Part shown: positions 12,301 through 24,753 of the stretch, piece by piece
Position numbering within the stretch: the stretch's first letter is position 1
Layout of the letters: each line of letters starts with the position of its first letter
Assembly (NCBI GenBank): GCA_015342445.1
Contig: JACEFO010002196.1
Coordinates: forward strand, 434,001-498,000
DNA: 64,000 nt
DNA from: Digitaria exilis
Lineage: Eukaryota; Streptophyta; Magnoliopsida; Poales; Poaceae
Direction of reading: 5' to 3'
Translations under genes and position numbers: made by a program
Notes under the pieces: model-generated
The model's input: only the letters and a program-made list of their open reading frames with translations
The model's database searches: none
What the model was told of the DNA's origin: nothing

Positions 12301-14026
12301 AACAAAAGCTGTTAAATTGATTAACAATCATTTAACTAGTTTTCTTAATTAAAATCCATTTAAGGTGACAAATCTGTACACAAATGTGTTTTCAATGATA
12401 ATTTGATTAGTTAAACCTTACACATAAATATGTGCGCTAGATGCTCTCACATGCTTTATTTGCAAGTGAAGTGTTAATTGGCATAATCGTTACATGAACA
12501 TTTGTAAATAAAATTGGCTAAGCTTGAACCCGTCTTTTCATACTTGAACATGTCTTTTCTTAATTAAAATCAATAAAGCATATAATCTTCATTTTCGTTT
12601 ATAATATATCTATCTCTGATAGTGGCATGTTCTCAACCTTAGCTCCGTTTAGAGCGTTCCTCGTGCCCTCGTGATCCTTGCTGAACCTAAACTTGTTTTT
12701 ATGCTTGTTCTTTATTGTGGCCCATGTTTGGTGTACTGTTATTTATTTGTGCATTTGTATACTTGTGTGATCGTGCAGAGAACGTGTCGTTCGACAAAGA
12801 GCAAGGACAACAGTTCGAGGAAGAGTCGCAGTGTTTAGCTAAGGAAGGCAAGTGGTTTCCCCCTTTGCATTCTCTTTTTTCACCTATGAAATGTCATGAT
12901 AATCCATATTAACTTTATGTTATGTTATTGCACTAATCTTGATGGGGCCCAATAAGGACAACTAGTCTTTTCATCTAAGCCTTGAATCACCTGGGTTTAT
13001 CTTTATGCTGTGTAGCAATGCTAGATGCTAAACCTTGGGTTATGGATGGTTTTAATCAAACATGATGAACATGATATATGTATATGATGAACTTTGGTAA
13101 TACAAGATCATATGATTAATTGAAACATAGAGCGGCAACCCAGGAGTTTCCATACAACCACAATACCATAATGGTTCAGGTCTTGGCTAAGTAATTGGAT
13201 GAACTGTATGTTGTGTTTGGACTGCTATTGGGTGGTTATGAGCATGTGGACATGGTGGTGCGGGGATTGGAAGGCTACGCTTTCTGTTGTAACCGTATGC
13301 ACTCGGACCAAACACTACATATAGGAATTACTTGGAAAGGCCTAGTAGCGTCCCTATGCGGCCACGCCTCGGAAGTGTGGTACGTGCCTGGCCCGCACTG
13401 CATGGTTGGGTCCAAAGTTCTTCGGAGCTTTTACGCGAATTGTGGTGAAAAAGTGTACAACCTATGCAGAGTGTATAACTGTTATAACAGCCGAGCTCGC
13501 GGTCATGAGTGGCCTGGATCCTCACATGATAATTGAATTTGAAGATGAGAATAAATTGTGGTTCTTGGCTATGGAATGATATGAGATGTTCAATACCTCT
13601 TTATATGCTTAATTGGGATGGTATACACTTATACCTTAGTAATTAAATGCTGCTAATAAAACTTAACAAACTAAAATGTTGACCGCTCTTATCCAAGTCT
13701 TTTCTTCATAGCATGTATTCTTCCCCTACTTGTTGAGTACTAACCATAAGTGTACTCGCCCTTGCTAATCATTGGATCAGAAGGAGAAGAAGATGTTGAG
13801 CACCTTATTATTGAAGATGATGCTAGGCGTACGCAGCCCCAAGTCAACTGCCTGTGGTGAAGAGTTGAAGATTCTGCTGCTAGAAAACGTTTGTAACGTA
13901 TTTATTTTGTTCTTTCCGTTGTAACTTCGTGTTTTGATACTCATGAAGTCTATCATATGTGTGGAACTTGATCCTGGCGCACATATGAGATGCATTCGGT
14001 TTGTCTTTCTAAAACCGGGTGTGACA
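9326..14026 (+). mobile_element. Solo LTR, probably Ty3/gypsy, with a nested MULE
   Basis: Begins TGTAAGACCCC and ends GGGTGTGACA. It is flanked by the 5-bp duplication CTTTA (9321-9325 and 14027-14031), which is direct evidence of a complete retroelement insertion reduced to one LTR by unequal recombination. The span is 4,701 bp, of which 1,262 bp are the MULE and its duplicated target, leaving an LTR of about 3.4 kb. There are no gag, pol, primer-binding or polypurine signals inside. Proline-rich open frames in the pyrimidine-rich part (9564-10341) are not proteins. Orientation is inferred from the TGTAAGACCCC...GGGTGTGACA ends. Lineage is a guess from length and terminal sequence. Confidence 0.88.
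10215..11467. mobile_element. Mutator-like element (MULE), non-autonomous
   Basis: A 1,253-bp element with terminal inverted repeats of about 280 bp (10215-10500 against 11190-11467), starting GGGATATTTAATTTTTTGCC. It is flanked by a near-perfect 9-bp duplication, CCGATTCAC at 10206-10214 and CCGATTCGC at 11468-11476, as expected for Mutator. The internal 690 bp hold no transposase; a 140-codon frame at 10724-11146 shows no recognisable domain. It lies inside the solo LTR and is therefore younger. Confidence 0.9.
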
Positions 14027-14090
14027 CTTTATTATGCCATTTGGAAATCCTCCTTTTTACCTCTTTTAAATGGAATACGGGGTTATATGG

Positions 14091-14310
14091 ATGATGGCAT
14101 GCATTCAAGTATATGTGGTGTTTATATGGCAAGATTAATTAATTTAGTTCAGTGGAGATGAGATTGTAAAAAGGTGAAACGGGTTAAAACGCATTTGTTG
14201 GAAGTAGTGTATAAATAGCATCAGGTATTAACTAGCTACATGATGAAATTCTTCTAGAAATTAGTCAGAGTTTCTGGCAAATCAGAACAATTGAAACTGA
14301 CGGTATTGCT
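14091..14310. other. 3' flank of the LRR kinase pseudogene
   Basis: Short AT-rich spacer between the LINE relic and the kinase stop codon. Nothing further is recognised. Confidence 0.5.
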
Positions 14311-17300
14311 TTAGTACCATCGGAGATATGAATCCTTGACAGCATGTAGCTTAGCAGACACCTCCTGCATGCTGATGCGGTCGCTCGGGGCTGACTTGGT
14401 GCAGCAGAGACCAATGCTCATTACAGAAAGAAGGCAACGTGCTGCATTTTCATCGGCAGTCACAAGATCTTCTTGGGAGAGGCCCAACTCTTGTACCAGC
14501 TGAGGATCAATAATCTGCAAAATCTTATCCGGGATGTTCATCTCTGTATACATTGCAATGCTTAATCCATCCTTGAACATCTCATCTGTTGGCCTTCTCC
14601 TTATGAATATCTCGAGGAGAATAACTCCGAAGCTATATACATCTGAAGCTGTTGAAACTTGACCACCCACGGCACATTCTACAGATTGCGTGTTGGAAAA
14701 GTTCAGTTCAAGAAAAACTATGGAACTATTCGCTGGAGTTAATTAATAAGAAAATATACTGAAATGGATCACGTATACCTGGAGCAACATATCCAATGGT
14801 TCCATTTATCGCAACCGAAGTGGTCGAATCTGAGTTACCAACAGATGTGGAATCAGTTCTCAACCTTGCAAGACCAAAATCTCCAACATGAGCTGTCATG
14901 TTGCCATCCAAAAGAATGTTGCTAGGCTTAAGATCACAATGAATAACTGTTCCCTGATGGCTATGGTGTAGATATTCCAATGCATCAGACACGTCGACTG
15001 CAATGCTTAACCTTTGGGCGAGTGAAATATAGCATAGATCTGAAGATTCATCTTGTGGAGTTGAGTACAATAATTTATGCAAGTCTCCTCGTGGCATGAA
15101 TTCGTATACCAATGCTTTGAAGTCATTTCCACTTGAATCAATGCTTAAGCATGCTGTTAATATAGGAACTAGGTTGCGATGCCGCACATTTCTTAAAGCA
15201 TTACACTCTGCAATGAAGCTCTTTTGTGCGCCCATTGTCTCTAGACAGAAGACCTTGATAGCAACTACATTATCTTGAAATAGTCGTCCTTGGTATACAA
15301 AACTGTATCTCCCTTTGCCAATTAAATTAGCTGTCGAGAATCTGTTAGTTGCTCTAGCAAGATCCTTATAGGAAACTTTAGGAAATTCGCTACCAAATGA
15401 GGGCAATGATATTGGTTTTGCCTTCTTGATCCCCTTCCAAATATATAAGAGCAATATCACTATGACAACTGTCGCCATGCTGGCTAATGGGATCACTACT
15501 TTGAGTAGTACAGATAGCTTATGTTTATTTTTGTTTGAAGTTTTAATAGGACATTTGGGTAAGCGCAACTCCAGTGCACCTCCACAAAGACCCAGATTTC
15601 CATCAATTTGTACGGCAGTTAAATTCTTGAAAATTCCTTTAGTTGGGACCTTACCTGAAAGATTGTTGAATGCCAAATCTAGTTCTTGAAGAAGCTCAAG
15701 GTCACCAAGTGACACTGGTATTGATCCACTTAACATATTGTGTGATAGGTTGAGAAGTTTTAGGCTTTCCAAACGAAGAAGGAATACCTCCACCAAAATA
15801 ATTTTGGTCCAGCACTAGTTCTTGCAAATTTTCACAGTTACCCAGAGTATTAGGAATATCTCCCGACAGATTATTAGATGAAAGCTGCAAAATTCTTAGC
15901 TGCTTGGCATTTCCTACTTCTGTAGGAAGTTCTCCATTGAGGTTGTTGAATGCGAACTCGACTTGATTGATCGTTGGAATCCTGAAGATCTCGTTTGGAA
16001 GACTACCATGAAGGTTGTTATAAGAAGTGGTAATTGTTCCAGGAAACTGAAAGGTGCCAAAACTTGGAGGTATGTTTCCAATGAACTGATTTGAGTGCAG
16101 ATAAAGCTCTATCAAATGTGACAGGTTGGAAAGGGAGGAAGGAATATACCCTGTAAAATTGTTGTTAGACAAGCTTAGTATCTGCAATGTTTTCTGGCCT
16201 CCAAGCCATTGTGGCACGGAACCTGTAAACAGGTTGTCATCCAGTCCAAAAACTATAAGATTAGTTAGGTTTGCAATGCCTGAAGGAAAACTCCCTGATA
16301 ATTGGTCCCAAGTAAAGAGACTGAAGCTGAACTGAAAAATTTCGTAATGAATTTGGTACTTTTTCTTCCAGCTGATTCCCTGCCACAGAGAATCGTTGTA
16401 GCTCAGTGCAATTAGCTAAGCTATCCATGAAATCCCAGTCTTGCTTGCTACGAGCATGGAGCTGGTTCATCTCAAGATTTAACCATGTAAGATTGGTAAG
16501 TTTGCCAATGGAGGCAGGCACCGCCCCGGTGAAGAGATTATAAGAGATATCAACCTTGTCCAGGTTCGAAGCATTTGCCAAGGAAGAAGGGATACTTCCC
16601 TGAAAGAAGTTGCCACCAATGAAGAACCGCCGTAGATTAGGCAGCGAGCTGCCGATGCCAGATGGCATCTTGCCCCTGAAGTGGTTGGTGTCGATGTCAA
16701 GGCGAACGAGTGACGACATGTTCAGGATTGCCTCTGGAAACCCACCTGAGAACCGGTTGCCACCGATATCCAGTATCTGCATTTCGCGCAGCGCTGCGAG
16801 CTCACCTGGGATGCTCCGTCGAGGCTGTTGAACATACAAATGAATTTATTCAGCAGTGTGATGTTACCGAGGGTGGAAGGGATGGTTCCAACAAGATTGT
16901 TCAACGAGAGGATCAGCTCCTCCAGGCCAAGAGGCAGGTCTCTAGGTAATCCTCCGGTGAGCTCATTGCTGTCCAACCATATCACCCTCAGATCAGAGCA
17001 GTTTGCAAAGCTCGGTATGATCCCCTGCAACGAGTTGTTGCTCAGGTAGAGTGACTGGAGACGACGCAGGTGGCCGAGAGATTCAGGAATCTGTCCGGTG
17101 AACCTGTTGGTTGCCAGTGACAGATTCCTGAGGAAAGTCAGGTTACCAAGTGAAGGAGAGATGAGGCCAACTAGACCTCGGTTACTGAGATCAATGGCGG
17201 TAACGCGAGGTGGGTTCTTGGAGCTGCATGAGACACCTTCCCATCTACAGAAATGGGTGCTTTCATTCCAGGAGATCAAGGATTTCTGTGGATCTAGAAT

Positions 17301-17429
17301 GACTGCGTTCTTAAATTCGAGCAGGGAGAGTCGGTCTGTATCATTTCCGAAAGTTGAGCAGATGACTGAATGGGAGATGGTGGCCAGGAATACCAAGAGG
17401 ACAGGTGCAGTTGAAGTAGTAACCTTCAT
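14311..17429 (-). pseudogene. LRR receptor-like kinase, subfamily XII (Xa21/FLS2-like), frame-broken
   Basis: Cell-surface immune-receptor architecture read 5' to 3' from 17429: signal peptide, LRR N-cap (WNESTHFCRWEGVSC), about 20 leucine-rich repeats, a transmembrane segment (VVIPLASMATVVIVILLLYIW, about 15425-15490) and a kinase with VAIKVF (ATP Lys), VIHCDLKPSNILLD (HCD, so a non-RD kinase) and DFGLAR. One intron (14778-14679) splits the kinase at the usual LRR-XII site: exon 1 ends at 14779 and exon 2 covers 14678-14311, ending SYLRWY. Three frame breaks lie in the LRR part: near 16817 (one base lost in SLDG/SIPGE), near 16295 (about two bases lost before LSGSFPSG) and near 15773 (short deletion joining SSFG to ESLKLLNLS). 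The kinase part alone remains open. A sequencing error could explain one break but hardly three. Confidence 0.9.
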
Positions 17430-18600
17430 GACGAGCTTGTCTGGTAGAATTTTGATCGATCTTTGCTATATCTGTTGATAGAAAAAAAAAGGAGGGGGTA
17501 AAAAATTCAGACATCCAGAAAACTCTGCAAATATTCAGAAATCCTGTGGGAGTAGCTGACGTACATGCCTGAATGATTTAACTTGGTACGAGCTTATTCT
17601 CTGAGAACTCTTGTATTCAGATAGATTCAGGGGAAGTGTAATTGCCGGCTTATGCAAGCGAGAGCTGTACAGAGTTGAGAATTCACTTCATAATGCTGCA
17701 CAAAAAATAATAGGTAAAGCTATGGTTTTAAATAGCGGGCTAAGCCATTTGGGGGAAGACCCCTCCAGAAGCTATGTGAACCTATAGCGAGATATAGTGG
17801 AAGCTGTATGAAAATTTTCAACTAATTGTGCAGAAATTTTGGATCTGTGAATTTTATGAACTTAAATATTAGAATATTGGCTTAAAGCTATATATAGATA
17901 TGTTGTCATGTTTATTACTTCAAAAACAAAGGTTGTTGTTAGGTCGCTGACATTGTTCTTTACGCAACTCCTGGGCTCCAGTGCGAGAAAAGATAAAACA
18001 CTGTCAAATCACATAACAGAAAATAGGATTAACTGTGTTAAACATATTTTACTAATGAAAATGGAAGTGTTTAGCGGTGTTGAATCATTCTTAGTGGCAA
18101 TAGTGGAAAAATTGACAATAGTGTAACCTCAAACCTATAAAAAAAGCTATAGGGAGCCTTTGCAAATAGCATGTACATCAAGATCATTCACGCACAATTT
18201 GAGAAATTAATTCTTCATTCTACTGGATGATTCATGGTTAATGCTCATAATAAAGTTGCTAGTCTGCTGAACCAATTGTACATGCTATTTGTCATCAGCT
18301 GCTTTCTGGTTACTGAATCTTGTATTGTATATGCATATACAATAGTAGCTAGGTTACCACACAGTTTGTGTTCTCCTGCTTAATCCCAGCGGACATGAGA
18401 AGTCAGTCCATCTCTATTTAGTCCATGAATTTCATATTCATTTCGATTTTCGATGATCGAGTGCATTAACTCTTAAGTGGCGCCATCCGCAAACTGTTAG
18501 TTTCAGATTCTGATGAATTAACTGCATGTATGAATCATTCTATCCCACCAATCAAACACAGGGATAGAATTGATCCATCACTCGAAGTCTCGAACTAGGG
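17430..18600. other. 5' flank of the LRR kinase pseudogene
   Basis: AT-rich upstream region with no supported gene. Short reading frames here lack coding features, and I recognise no repeat with clear ends. Confidence 0.5.
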
Positions 18601-18619
18601 ATGGAATCAGCACATCCTC

Positions 18620-18743
18620 TAATAATCACTAACAACCTTTAGTCCCGGGACTAAAGGTTGCCTGCCTGCCGGACTATGAAATTTTGATTGTGACTCTTCA
18701 GTCCTAGTTGCTTTAAACCTGGGACTAAAGATAGTCCCAGATC

Positions 18744-18776
<33 letters not shown>

Positions 18777-18790
18777 CGGGACTAAATGGT
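18620..18790. repeat. MITE remnant with TTTAGTCCCGG repeats, palindrome and poly-A tract
   Basis: Several copies of the grass-repeat word TTTAGTCCCGG / CCGGGACTAAA occur: a perfect 28-bp palindrome at 18633-18660, CCTGGGACTAAAG near 18718-18730 and CCCGGGACTAAA near 18774-18786. A run of about 30 A residues (around 18745-18774) directly precedes the last copy. This looks like a collapsed or rearranged MITE. The exact ends are not resolvable. Confidence 0.6.
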
Positions 18791-19561
18791 GAGGATAAAA
18801 AGTCATTTCTCTGTAAATGAAAGTTATTAACATCACTGTATTTTAAACTACAAGTTTGCAGAACCACATATGACAGCATGTGACCATTAGCAAACTTAAC
18901 AAGTATATTTCATTTCTTTCATAACTGATTGCTGAAGCTTTAGAGTTATGATGTTTAAATCAGTTTTAGGTGCTCCCAACCTGTACCGACACTGGTTAAA
19001 TTCGAGAAACGTCAAGGTAAGTACAACTTAACAGTGGAGCACTCCAGCCGATCGGAAAGAGCAACCTAACAGTGGAGCTCACCCACCTTCAGACCTCCTG
19101 CAGCATCATGACAACCGCTCCAAAGTATCCGGGACTTCAGCACCTCCTGGTCACCACCGTTGATGCATCAGCTCGTCGCCACCAGCGTATCAGTGATTGT
19201 CGCCACCAACGACTTGAGGAGAAGCTTGGAATGGAAGAGAGGCGGAGAACAGGGAAAGAGAAGTCTCCTTCCAAGCGTTTTAGTGTTTGTAATATATCAA
19301 TCGGATAGATTAATCAATTCAAGACTCAAGAGTTGACTCCCAACAAACACGGCAACTGACGTCAAGGTTCGGCTGACCGCACTGGGTACCCGATCCCATA
19401 CTGGACGTTGTTATCTTCCAGTAACGCGACAGGGTAGTAAAAACCCCAGCAGCGGGGTACTGGAGCCTGCGCTACCCGAAAAAGCTTCCTCCAAATGACA
19501 GGTTTGTTTTCCTGTTCGGGCGCTAATGACAGGTTTGATCACATTGCAGTTTTAGCATGAC
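18791..19561. other. Intergenic; nothing recognised
   Basis: Mixed-composition sequence up to the copia insertion. A 78-codon frame (19072-19308) has no recognisable domain. Confidence 0.45.
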
Positions 19562-19566
19562 CTTCT

Positions 19567-20255
19567 TGTTGGAAATATAGGCAATTGTAATTTTAATTTC
19601 CGAACTAGATTAAACATGACGATAAACAATCCTAGCATGCAATTCTTTAGCAGACTAGGAAATACGAATAACATAATCATGACATCAGAAAACATGATTA
19701 AAATATAGTGTACGTACTGAGGAATTGCCGTAGGAAAGATGAACGGCGCAGTCGGAACTACGACGGTTCTACGGACGGAGCGCAGCAGACGATGTTGCAG
19801 ACGACGGTACGCCGCAGCACCAGACTTGGACGGAAGACGAGCCGTGATGAAGACGTTTTGAGCAGTCGCGCGTAGCGCTTCCCAAAAACCTTATTCGCCC
19901 TCTCCCGGTGCAGGATCTCAAAGACGACTGGTTACGGAGACCTGCTCTCCCGTTCGCCGGTGCACGCCGGCGCACGGAATGGAGTAGACTATGATGGCAA
20001 CGCAGCAATGAGAAGTAGCAAAACCCTAACTCGTATAGACTTTATTAGGGACTCCCTAACCTAGGGGATTCCCATATAGAGTCTATGGTGCACTTCTTCC
20101 ATGAGGGAGGTGGTCTCTATTTATTGGGAGGAAAACCCCCACACCCTCATCCATTAGCAATATGGGACTAATAGATAACGTACCCCCTCAAGTGCTAATG
20201 GGCTTTTGAGATTTACTTAGGATTATTCATATGGGCCAAGCCCAATAATCTAACA
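19567..20255 (-). repeat. 3' LTR of the copia element
   Basis: 689 bp, near-identical to 24754-25442. The 79-codon frame inside (19769-20008) recurs in the other LTR and is only a by-product of the LTR sequence. Confidence 0.95.
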
Positions 20256-20808
20256 ATCCCCCACCAGATCTCAAATTCCCATATAGAGATTTTGCTTGTT
20301 TCTCACTATTGTTTATATACCAGTATTTCGGCAAGGACTGTTAAGTTGAACTCTCGCCTAGAACTTCAAGCTACACTCATCCACAACTTGAACAACGGAC
20401 TACGCCTTGAATTGCAAGTTTTGTGCAGATAAGTTTCACTCAAAGACCAAACCAGTACTTGGCTACCTGTAGCCTACACCGCGGATGGAGCATATACGTC
20501 ATACTCCTTGGTCTCTTCTTGAGCTTACTAAAGATCACCCAAATCTCATAGACTGCGACGTTTTACAATCGGGCTCATATAGGTGTGTTCTTTCAAGAAT
20601 GTTCTGTAGGACAACATCTTCGCTTAATCAAGCCAATAGAAACACATTAAAGCATATCGCTAACCTGCCTTACAGCATTTGAGAGTACTGCATCTTCACT
20701 CAGAGAGGGTCTAGTAATTGCTCTCCTCAGTCAACCAGCAGCTTGTTTTTCCCAGGTCCTAATTCACGGGATCTCCGATCACATAGGTTGGGTTACTACT
20801 GTGGCAAC

Positions 20809-23800
20809 TTACGCGGGTCTCGTACCCATCTCCCTCGATGCATTTTCTATCACATTCCGTGATAAACCTTTTGTAAAAGGATCTGCCAGGTTTTTGTCAG
20901 TTTGAATATAAGTCACACTTATTACTCCAGAGTTTCTCAACTTCCTGACAGACTTCAATCGTCTTTTGACATGTCTTGATGACTTCGCATTATCCTTAGC
21001 ACTGTTCACTTTGACTATCACCGTTTGATTGTCACAGTTCATAAGGATAGCCGGTACTGGTTTTTCAACCACAGGCAAGTCCATCAAAAGCTCACGCAGC
21101 CACTCAGCCTCAACGGTGGCTGTGTCTAAAACGGTTAGTTCCGCTTCCATGGTTGACCCCGTCAAAATGGTCTGTTTGCAAGACCTCCATGATATAGCAC
21201 CACCTTCAAAGGTAAACATATACCCACTTGTGGCGTAAAGCTCATCAGCATCAGAAATCCAGTTCGAGTCACTATATCCCTCCAGCACAGCAGGGTGCCC
21301 AGAATAGTGAATCTCATAACTCATAGTACCTACTAGATAGCGCATAACCCTTTCAAGTGCATGCCAATGATTTGAACCCGGGTTTGACATGAACCTGCTC
21401 AATTTGCTCACAGCAAAAGCTATGTCGGGTCTCGTTGCACTAGCTAAATACATGAGTGAACCAATAATCTGAGAATATCTTAGTTGGTCTTTGGCTACCT
21501 TCTTGTTCTTTCTGAGCATCACACTGGGATCATAAGGCGTTGGAGAAGGCTTACTGTCTATGTAGCCAAACCGGTTCAAGACCTTCTCCACATAATGAGA
21601 TTGCGAAAGAGTAATCCCATTACCTTCCTTAATTAGCTTAATGTTAAGTATAACATCAGCCTCTCCCAGATCTTTCATATCAAAACTCTTTAATAGAAAA
21701 GACTTGACCTCATTGATCATATCAATATTTGTGCCAAAAATCAGTATGTCGTCCACATACAAGCATAATATAATCCCTCCACCCCCACCATAGCGATAGT
21801 ACACACATCTATCAGCCTCGTTAATAGCAAAGCCCGCAGAAGTTAGTGTTCTGTCAAACTTCTCGTGCCACTGCTTAGGTGCTTGTTTCAGGCCATACAA
21901 AGACTTCACCAGCTTACACACCTTGTTCTCTTGACCCTTCACCACAAACCCATCAGGCTGATCCATATAAATTTCCTCATCCAACTCTCCATTCAGGAAA
22001 GCTGTCTTTACATCCATCTGATGGATGATAAGACCATATGAGGCAGCCAAGGACAGTAATGCTCGAATCGTGGTCAGTCTAACGACAGGTGAATAAGTAT
22101 CAAAGAAATCTTCGCCTTCTTTTTGTGTGTAACCTTTAGCCACAAGTCGTGCCTTGTACTTATCAATAGTACCATCTGGCCTAAGCTTCTTCTTTAACAC
22201 CCATTTACAACCCACTGGTTTACACCCGTAGGGTCGTTCAGTGAGCTCCCATGTTCCATTAGAAAGAATCGAGTCCATCTCGCTCTGAACAGCTTCTTTC
22301 CAATCATCAGCATCTGGAGATGCATACGCCTCAGCTATAGACGTGGGGGTATTATCCACAAGGTACACAGTGAAATCATCACAAAAGGATTTAGCAACCC
22401 TCTGTCTCTTGCTTCTTCTAGGAGCTTCACTATCATCCTTCTCTAGGATATTCTCATTCTCAATAGGTTGTTCAAACAACTCAAAAGATGCAACTGGTAT
22501 AGGAGTTATCTCAGTAGAAAATCTAGAAATGCTATGCATATCTTGTGCAGGAAATATATTCTCAAAAAATGTTGCATCACGAGATTCCATAATAGTATCA
22601 ACATTAATATCAGGTACCTCAGATTTAACCACTAAAAACCTATAAGCAATGCTCCTCTGAGCATATCCTAGAAAGATACAATCCACTGTCTTAGGTCCCA
22701 ACTTACGCTTCTTAGGAATAGGCACATTTACTTTTGCCAAACATCCCTATGTGCGTAAATAAGAAAGTGATGGTTTTCTTCCATTCCATAACTCATACGG
22801 AGTTTGATCTTTATTCTTGTTAGGAATTCTATTCAGGACATGACACGAAGTCAATACAGCCTCCCCCCACCATGCCTTTGATAAACCAGCAGTGTCTAAC
22901 ATGGAGTTAACCAAGTCAGTCAACGTGCGGTTTTTCCTCTCAGCAACCCCGTTAGACTCGGGTGAATAGGGAGGTGTCCTCTCATGAATAATGCCATATT
23001 CCTCACAGAATTCATCAAACACTTTAGGAAAATATTCTCCACCATGATCAGACCTTAAATGCTTGATCTTTCTCTCTAGTTGATTCTCAACTTCGGCCTT
23101 ATAGATTTTGAAGTAGTCTAACGCTTCATCTTTAGTTTGCAACAAATAAACATAGCAAAATCTAGTCGCATCATCTATTAACGTCATGAAGTATCTCTTT
23201 CCACCCTTTGTCAACACACCATTCATCTCGCAAAGATCAGAATGTATGAGTTCTAGTGGTGCCAAGTGTCTCTCCTCAGCTACCTTGTGAGGCTTCCGAG
23301 GTTGTTTCGATTGCACACAACTATGGCACTTAGAACCTTTGGCAATGGTGAAATTCGGAATTAAACACATGCTGGAAAGCCGAGACATCAAACCAAAATT
23401 CACATGACATAAACGTGAATGCCAAATGCTCGCATCATCACTAATATTGCCATAAATATGGTTCACGGACTTATTACAAAAATCAGCAAGAGAAAAGCGG
23501 AACAAGCCTCCGCAATCATAGCCTTTACCAACGAATTATCCATGTTTCGACACGATAAATTTATTGGACTCTAACACTACTTTAAACCCGTCCTTGATCA
23601 GGACCGACCCGCTCACAAGATTCTTATTGATAGTGGGGACATGCTGCACGTTCTTCAGCTGCACGATCTTTCCCGAAGTAAACTTCAGATCGACCATGGC
23701 AACACCATGAACAGAAGCATGTGACCCATTGCCCATCAGCACGGAAGAATCCCGGACAGCCTGGTAAGAAGAAAACATGGATATGTCAGCACACACATGA

Positions 23801-24714
23801 ACATTAGCACCCGTATCAAGCCACCAACTCGTGGATTGAAAAACTGAAAGTACGGTAGGTAAATTACCATACCCATCAGTATTGCCAATGGTCACCATGT
23901 TGACATCCTTGGGCTTCTTAGCTTTGTTTCCCTTGCGGTCTGCACGATCTGGACAATCCTTGGAGAAGTGTCCCAGCTCACCACAAGTAAAACACTTCAG
24001 CTCAGCCTTGTTCTTCTTCTTCTTGAAGGTAGTAGTCTTCATGGGCTTGTTTTTCCCCTTGTTGTTGTTGTTCTTGCCTGCACGCGAGAACTTCTGGACC
24101 ATGTTGGCGTTGGACTGACCTTGATCTTCCTTCTCAGTAGCATCCTTCTTCCGAGCCTTCTCTTCAACATCAAGAGATGCTATCAAGTTTTCAACTGATA
24201 TTTCCTGTCTCTTGTGTTTCAGAGTTGTGGCGAAGCTCCTCCACGAGAAAGGCAGCTTTGCAATAATGCATCCAGCCACAAACTTGTCGGGAATAGGACA
24301 CTTAAGGAGATCAAGATCCTTGACAATGCACTGCACCTCATGTGCCTGTTCCACTACAGAACGGTTGTTAACCATTCTGTAGTCATGGAAGCTCTCCATG
24401 AGGTATAGCTCATTGCCTGCGTCTGTTGCATCATACTTAGCAACCAGAGCATCCCACAGGGCCTTCGCATCTGTCTCTTCTATGTAAACACGGACCAGCC
24501 CGTCACATAGATTGCTCATGATACATCCCACGAAGAGATTATTGGCATCGTCGAACTTTTTCTGCTCTTCAGCAGTTAGTTCGCCCTCTGGCTTGCCAAG
24601 TCTCGTCTCCCAGATGTGCATAGCAGTAAACCAGAGGCAAACCTTGAATTTCCAGATCTTAAAGTTCACACCAGAAAACTTTTCTGGCCTCAGTGACTCA
24701 GCGAAACCAGCCAT
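20809..24714 (-). pseudogene. copia Gag-Pol polyprotein with two in-frame stops
   Basis: One continuous frame of about 1,300 codons beginning MAGFAESLRPEKFSG. Order: Gag; CCHC zinc knuckle CFTCGELGHFSKDC; aspartic protease WWLDTGANVHV (usual D-S/T-G); GAG-pre-integrase with WHSRLCHVN; integrase core with HSDL, LRSDHGGEY and PPYSPESNGVAERKNRT; reverse transcriptase with YVDDILI; RNase H ending near SREMGTRPA. Two stops interrupt it without a frame change. TAA at 23536-23538 lies between protease and integrase where Asn is expected. TAG at 22747-22749 replaces the Trp expected in YLRTWGCLAKV. The order protease-integrase-RT-RNaseH is diagnostic of Ty1/copia. The element is probably not autonomous unless the stops are read through. 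Confidence 0.93.
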
Positions 24715-24753
24715 CGATAAATCAACAGATTGCCTATTATAAGGTTTTTGGAT

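Larger units (their letters stand above)
8795..14090 (-). mobile_element. L1-like LINE reverse-transcriptase relic, interrupted by SINE and solo LTR
   Basis: Read on the minus strand with the two insertions removed, the pieces at about 14090-14032, 9325-9132 and 8937-8795 give successive blocks of a plant L1 ORF2 reverse transcriptase. HNKALGPFGFP corresponds to the conserved NKAPGPDGFP and spans the LTR target site. KNKDCNKN follows, then PICLLN (usual RPICLLN) at the SINE target site, then SKVV-stop-PYQTTFMPCQNIMERVV, corresponding to the PxQxAFxxGRNI region. Frameshifts and stops make it non-functional. The family motifs are recalled, not searched. The continuity across both insertions is directly visible. 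Confidence 0.75.

Noticed and set aside
22740..23540. Programmed stop-codon readthrough in the copia polyprotein
   Set aside because: The two stops replace ordinary residues (an expected Asn and Trp) at unrelated places, with no readthrough context, so they are simple nonsense mutations.
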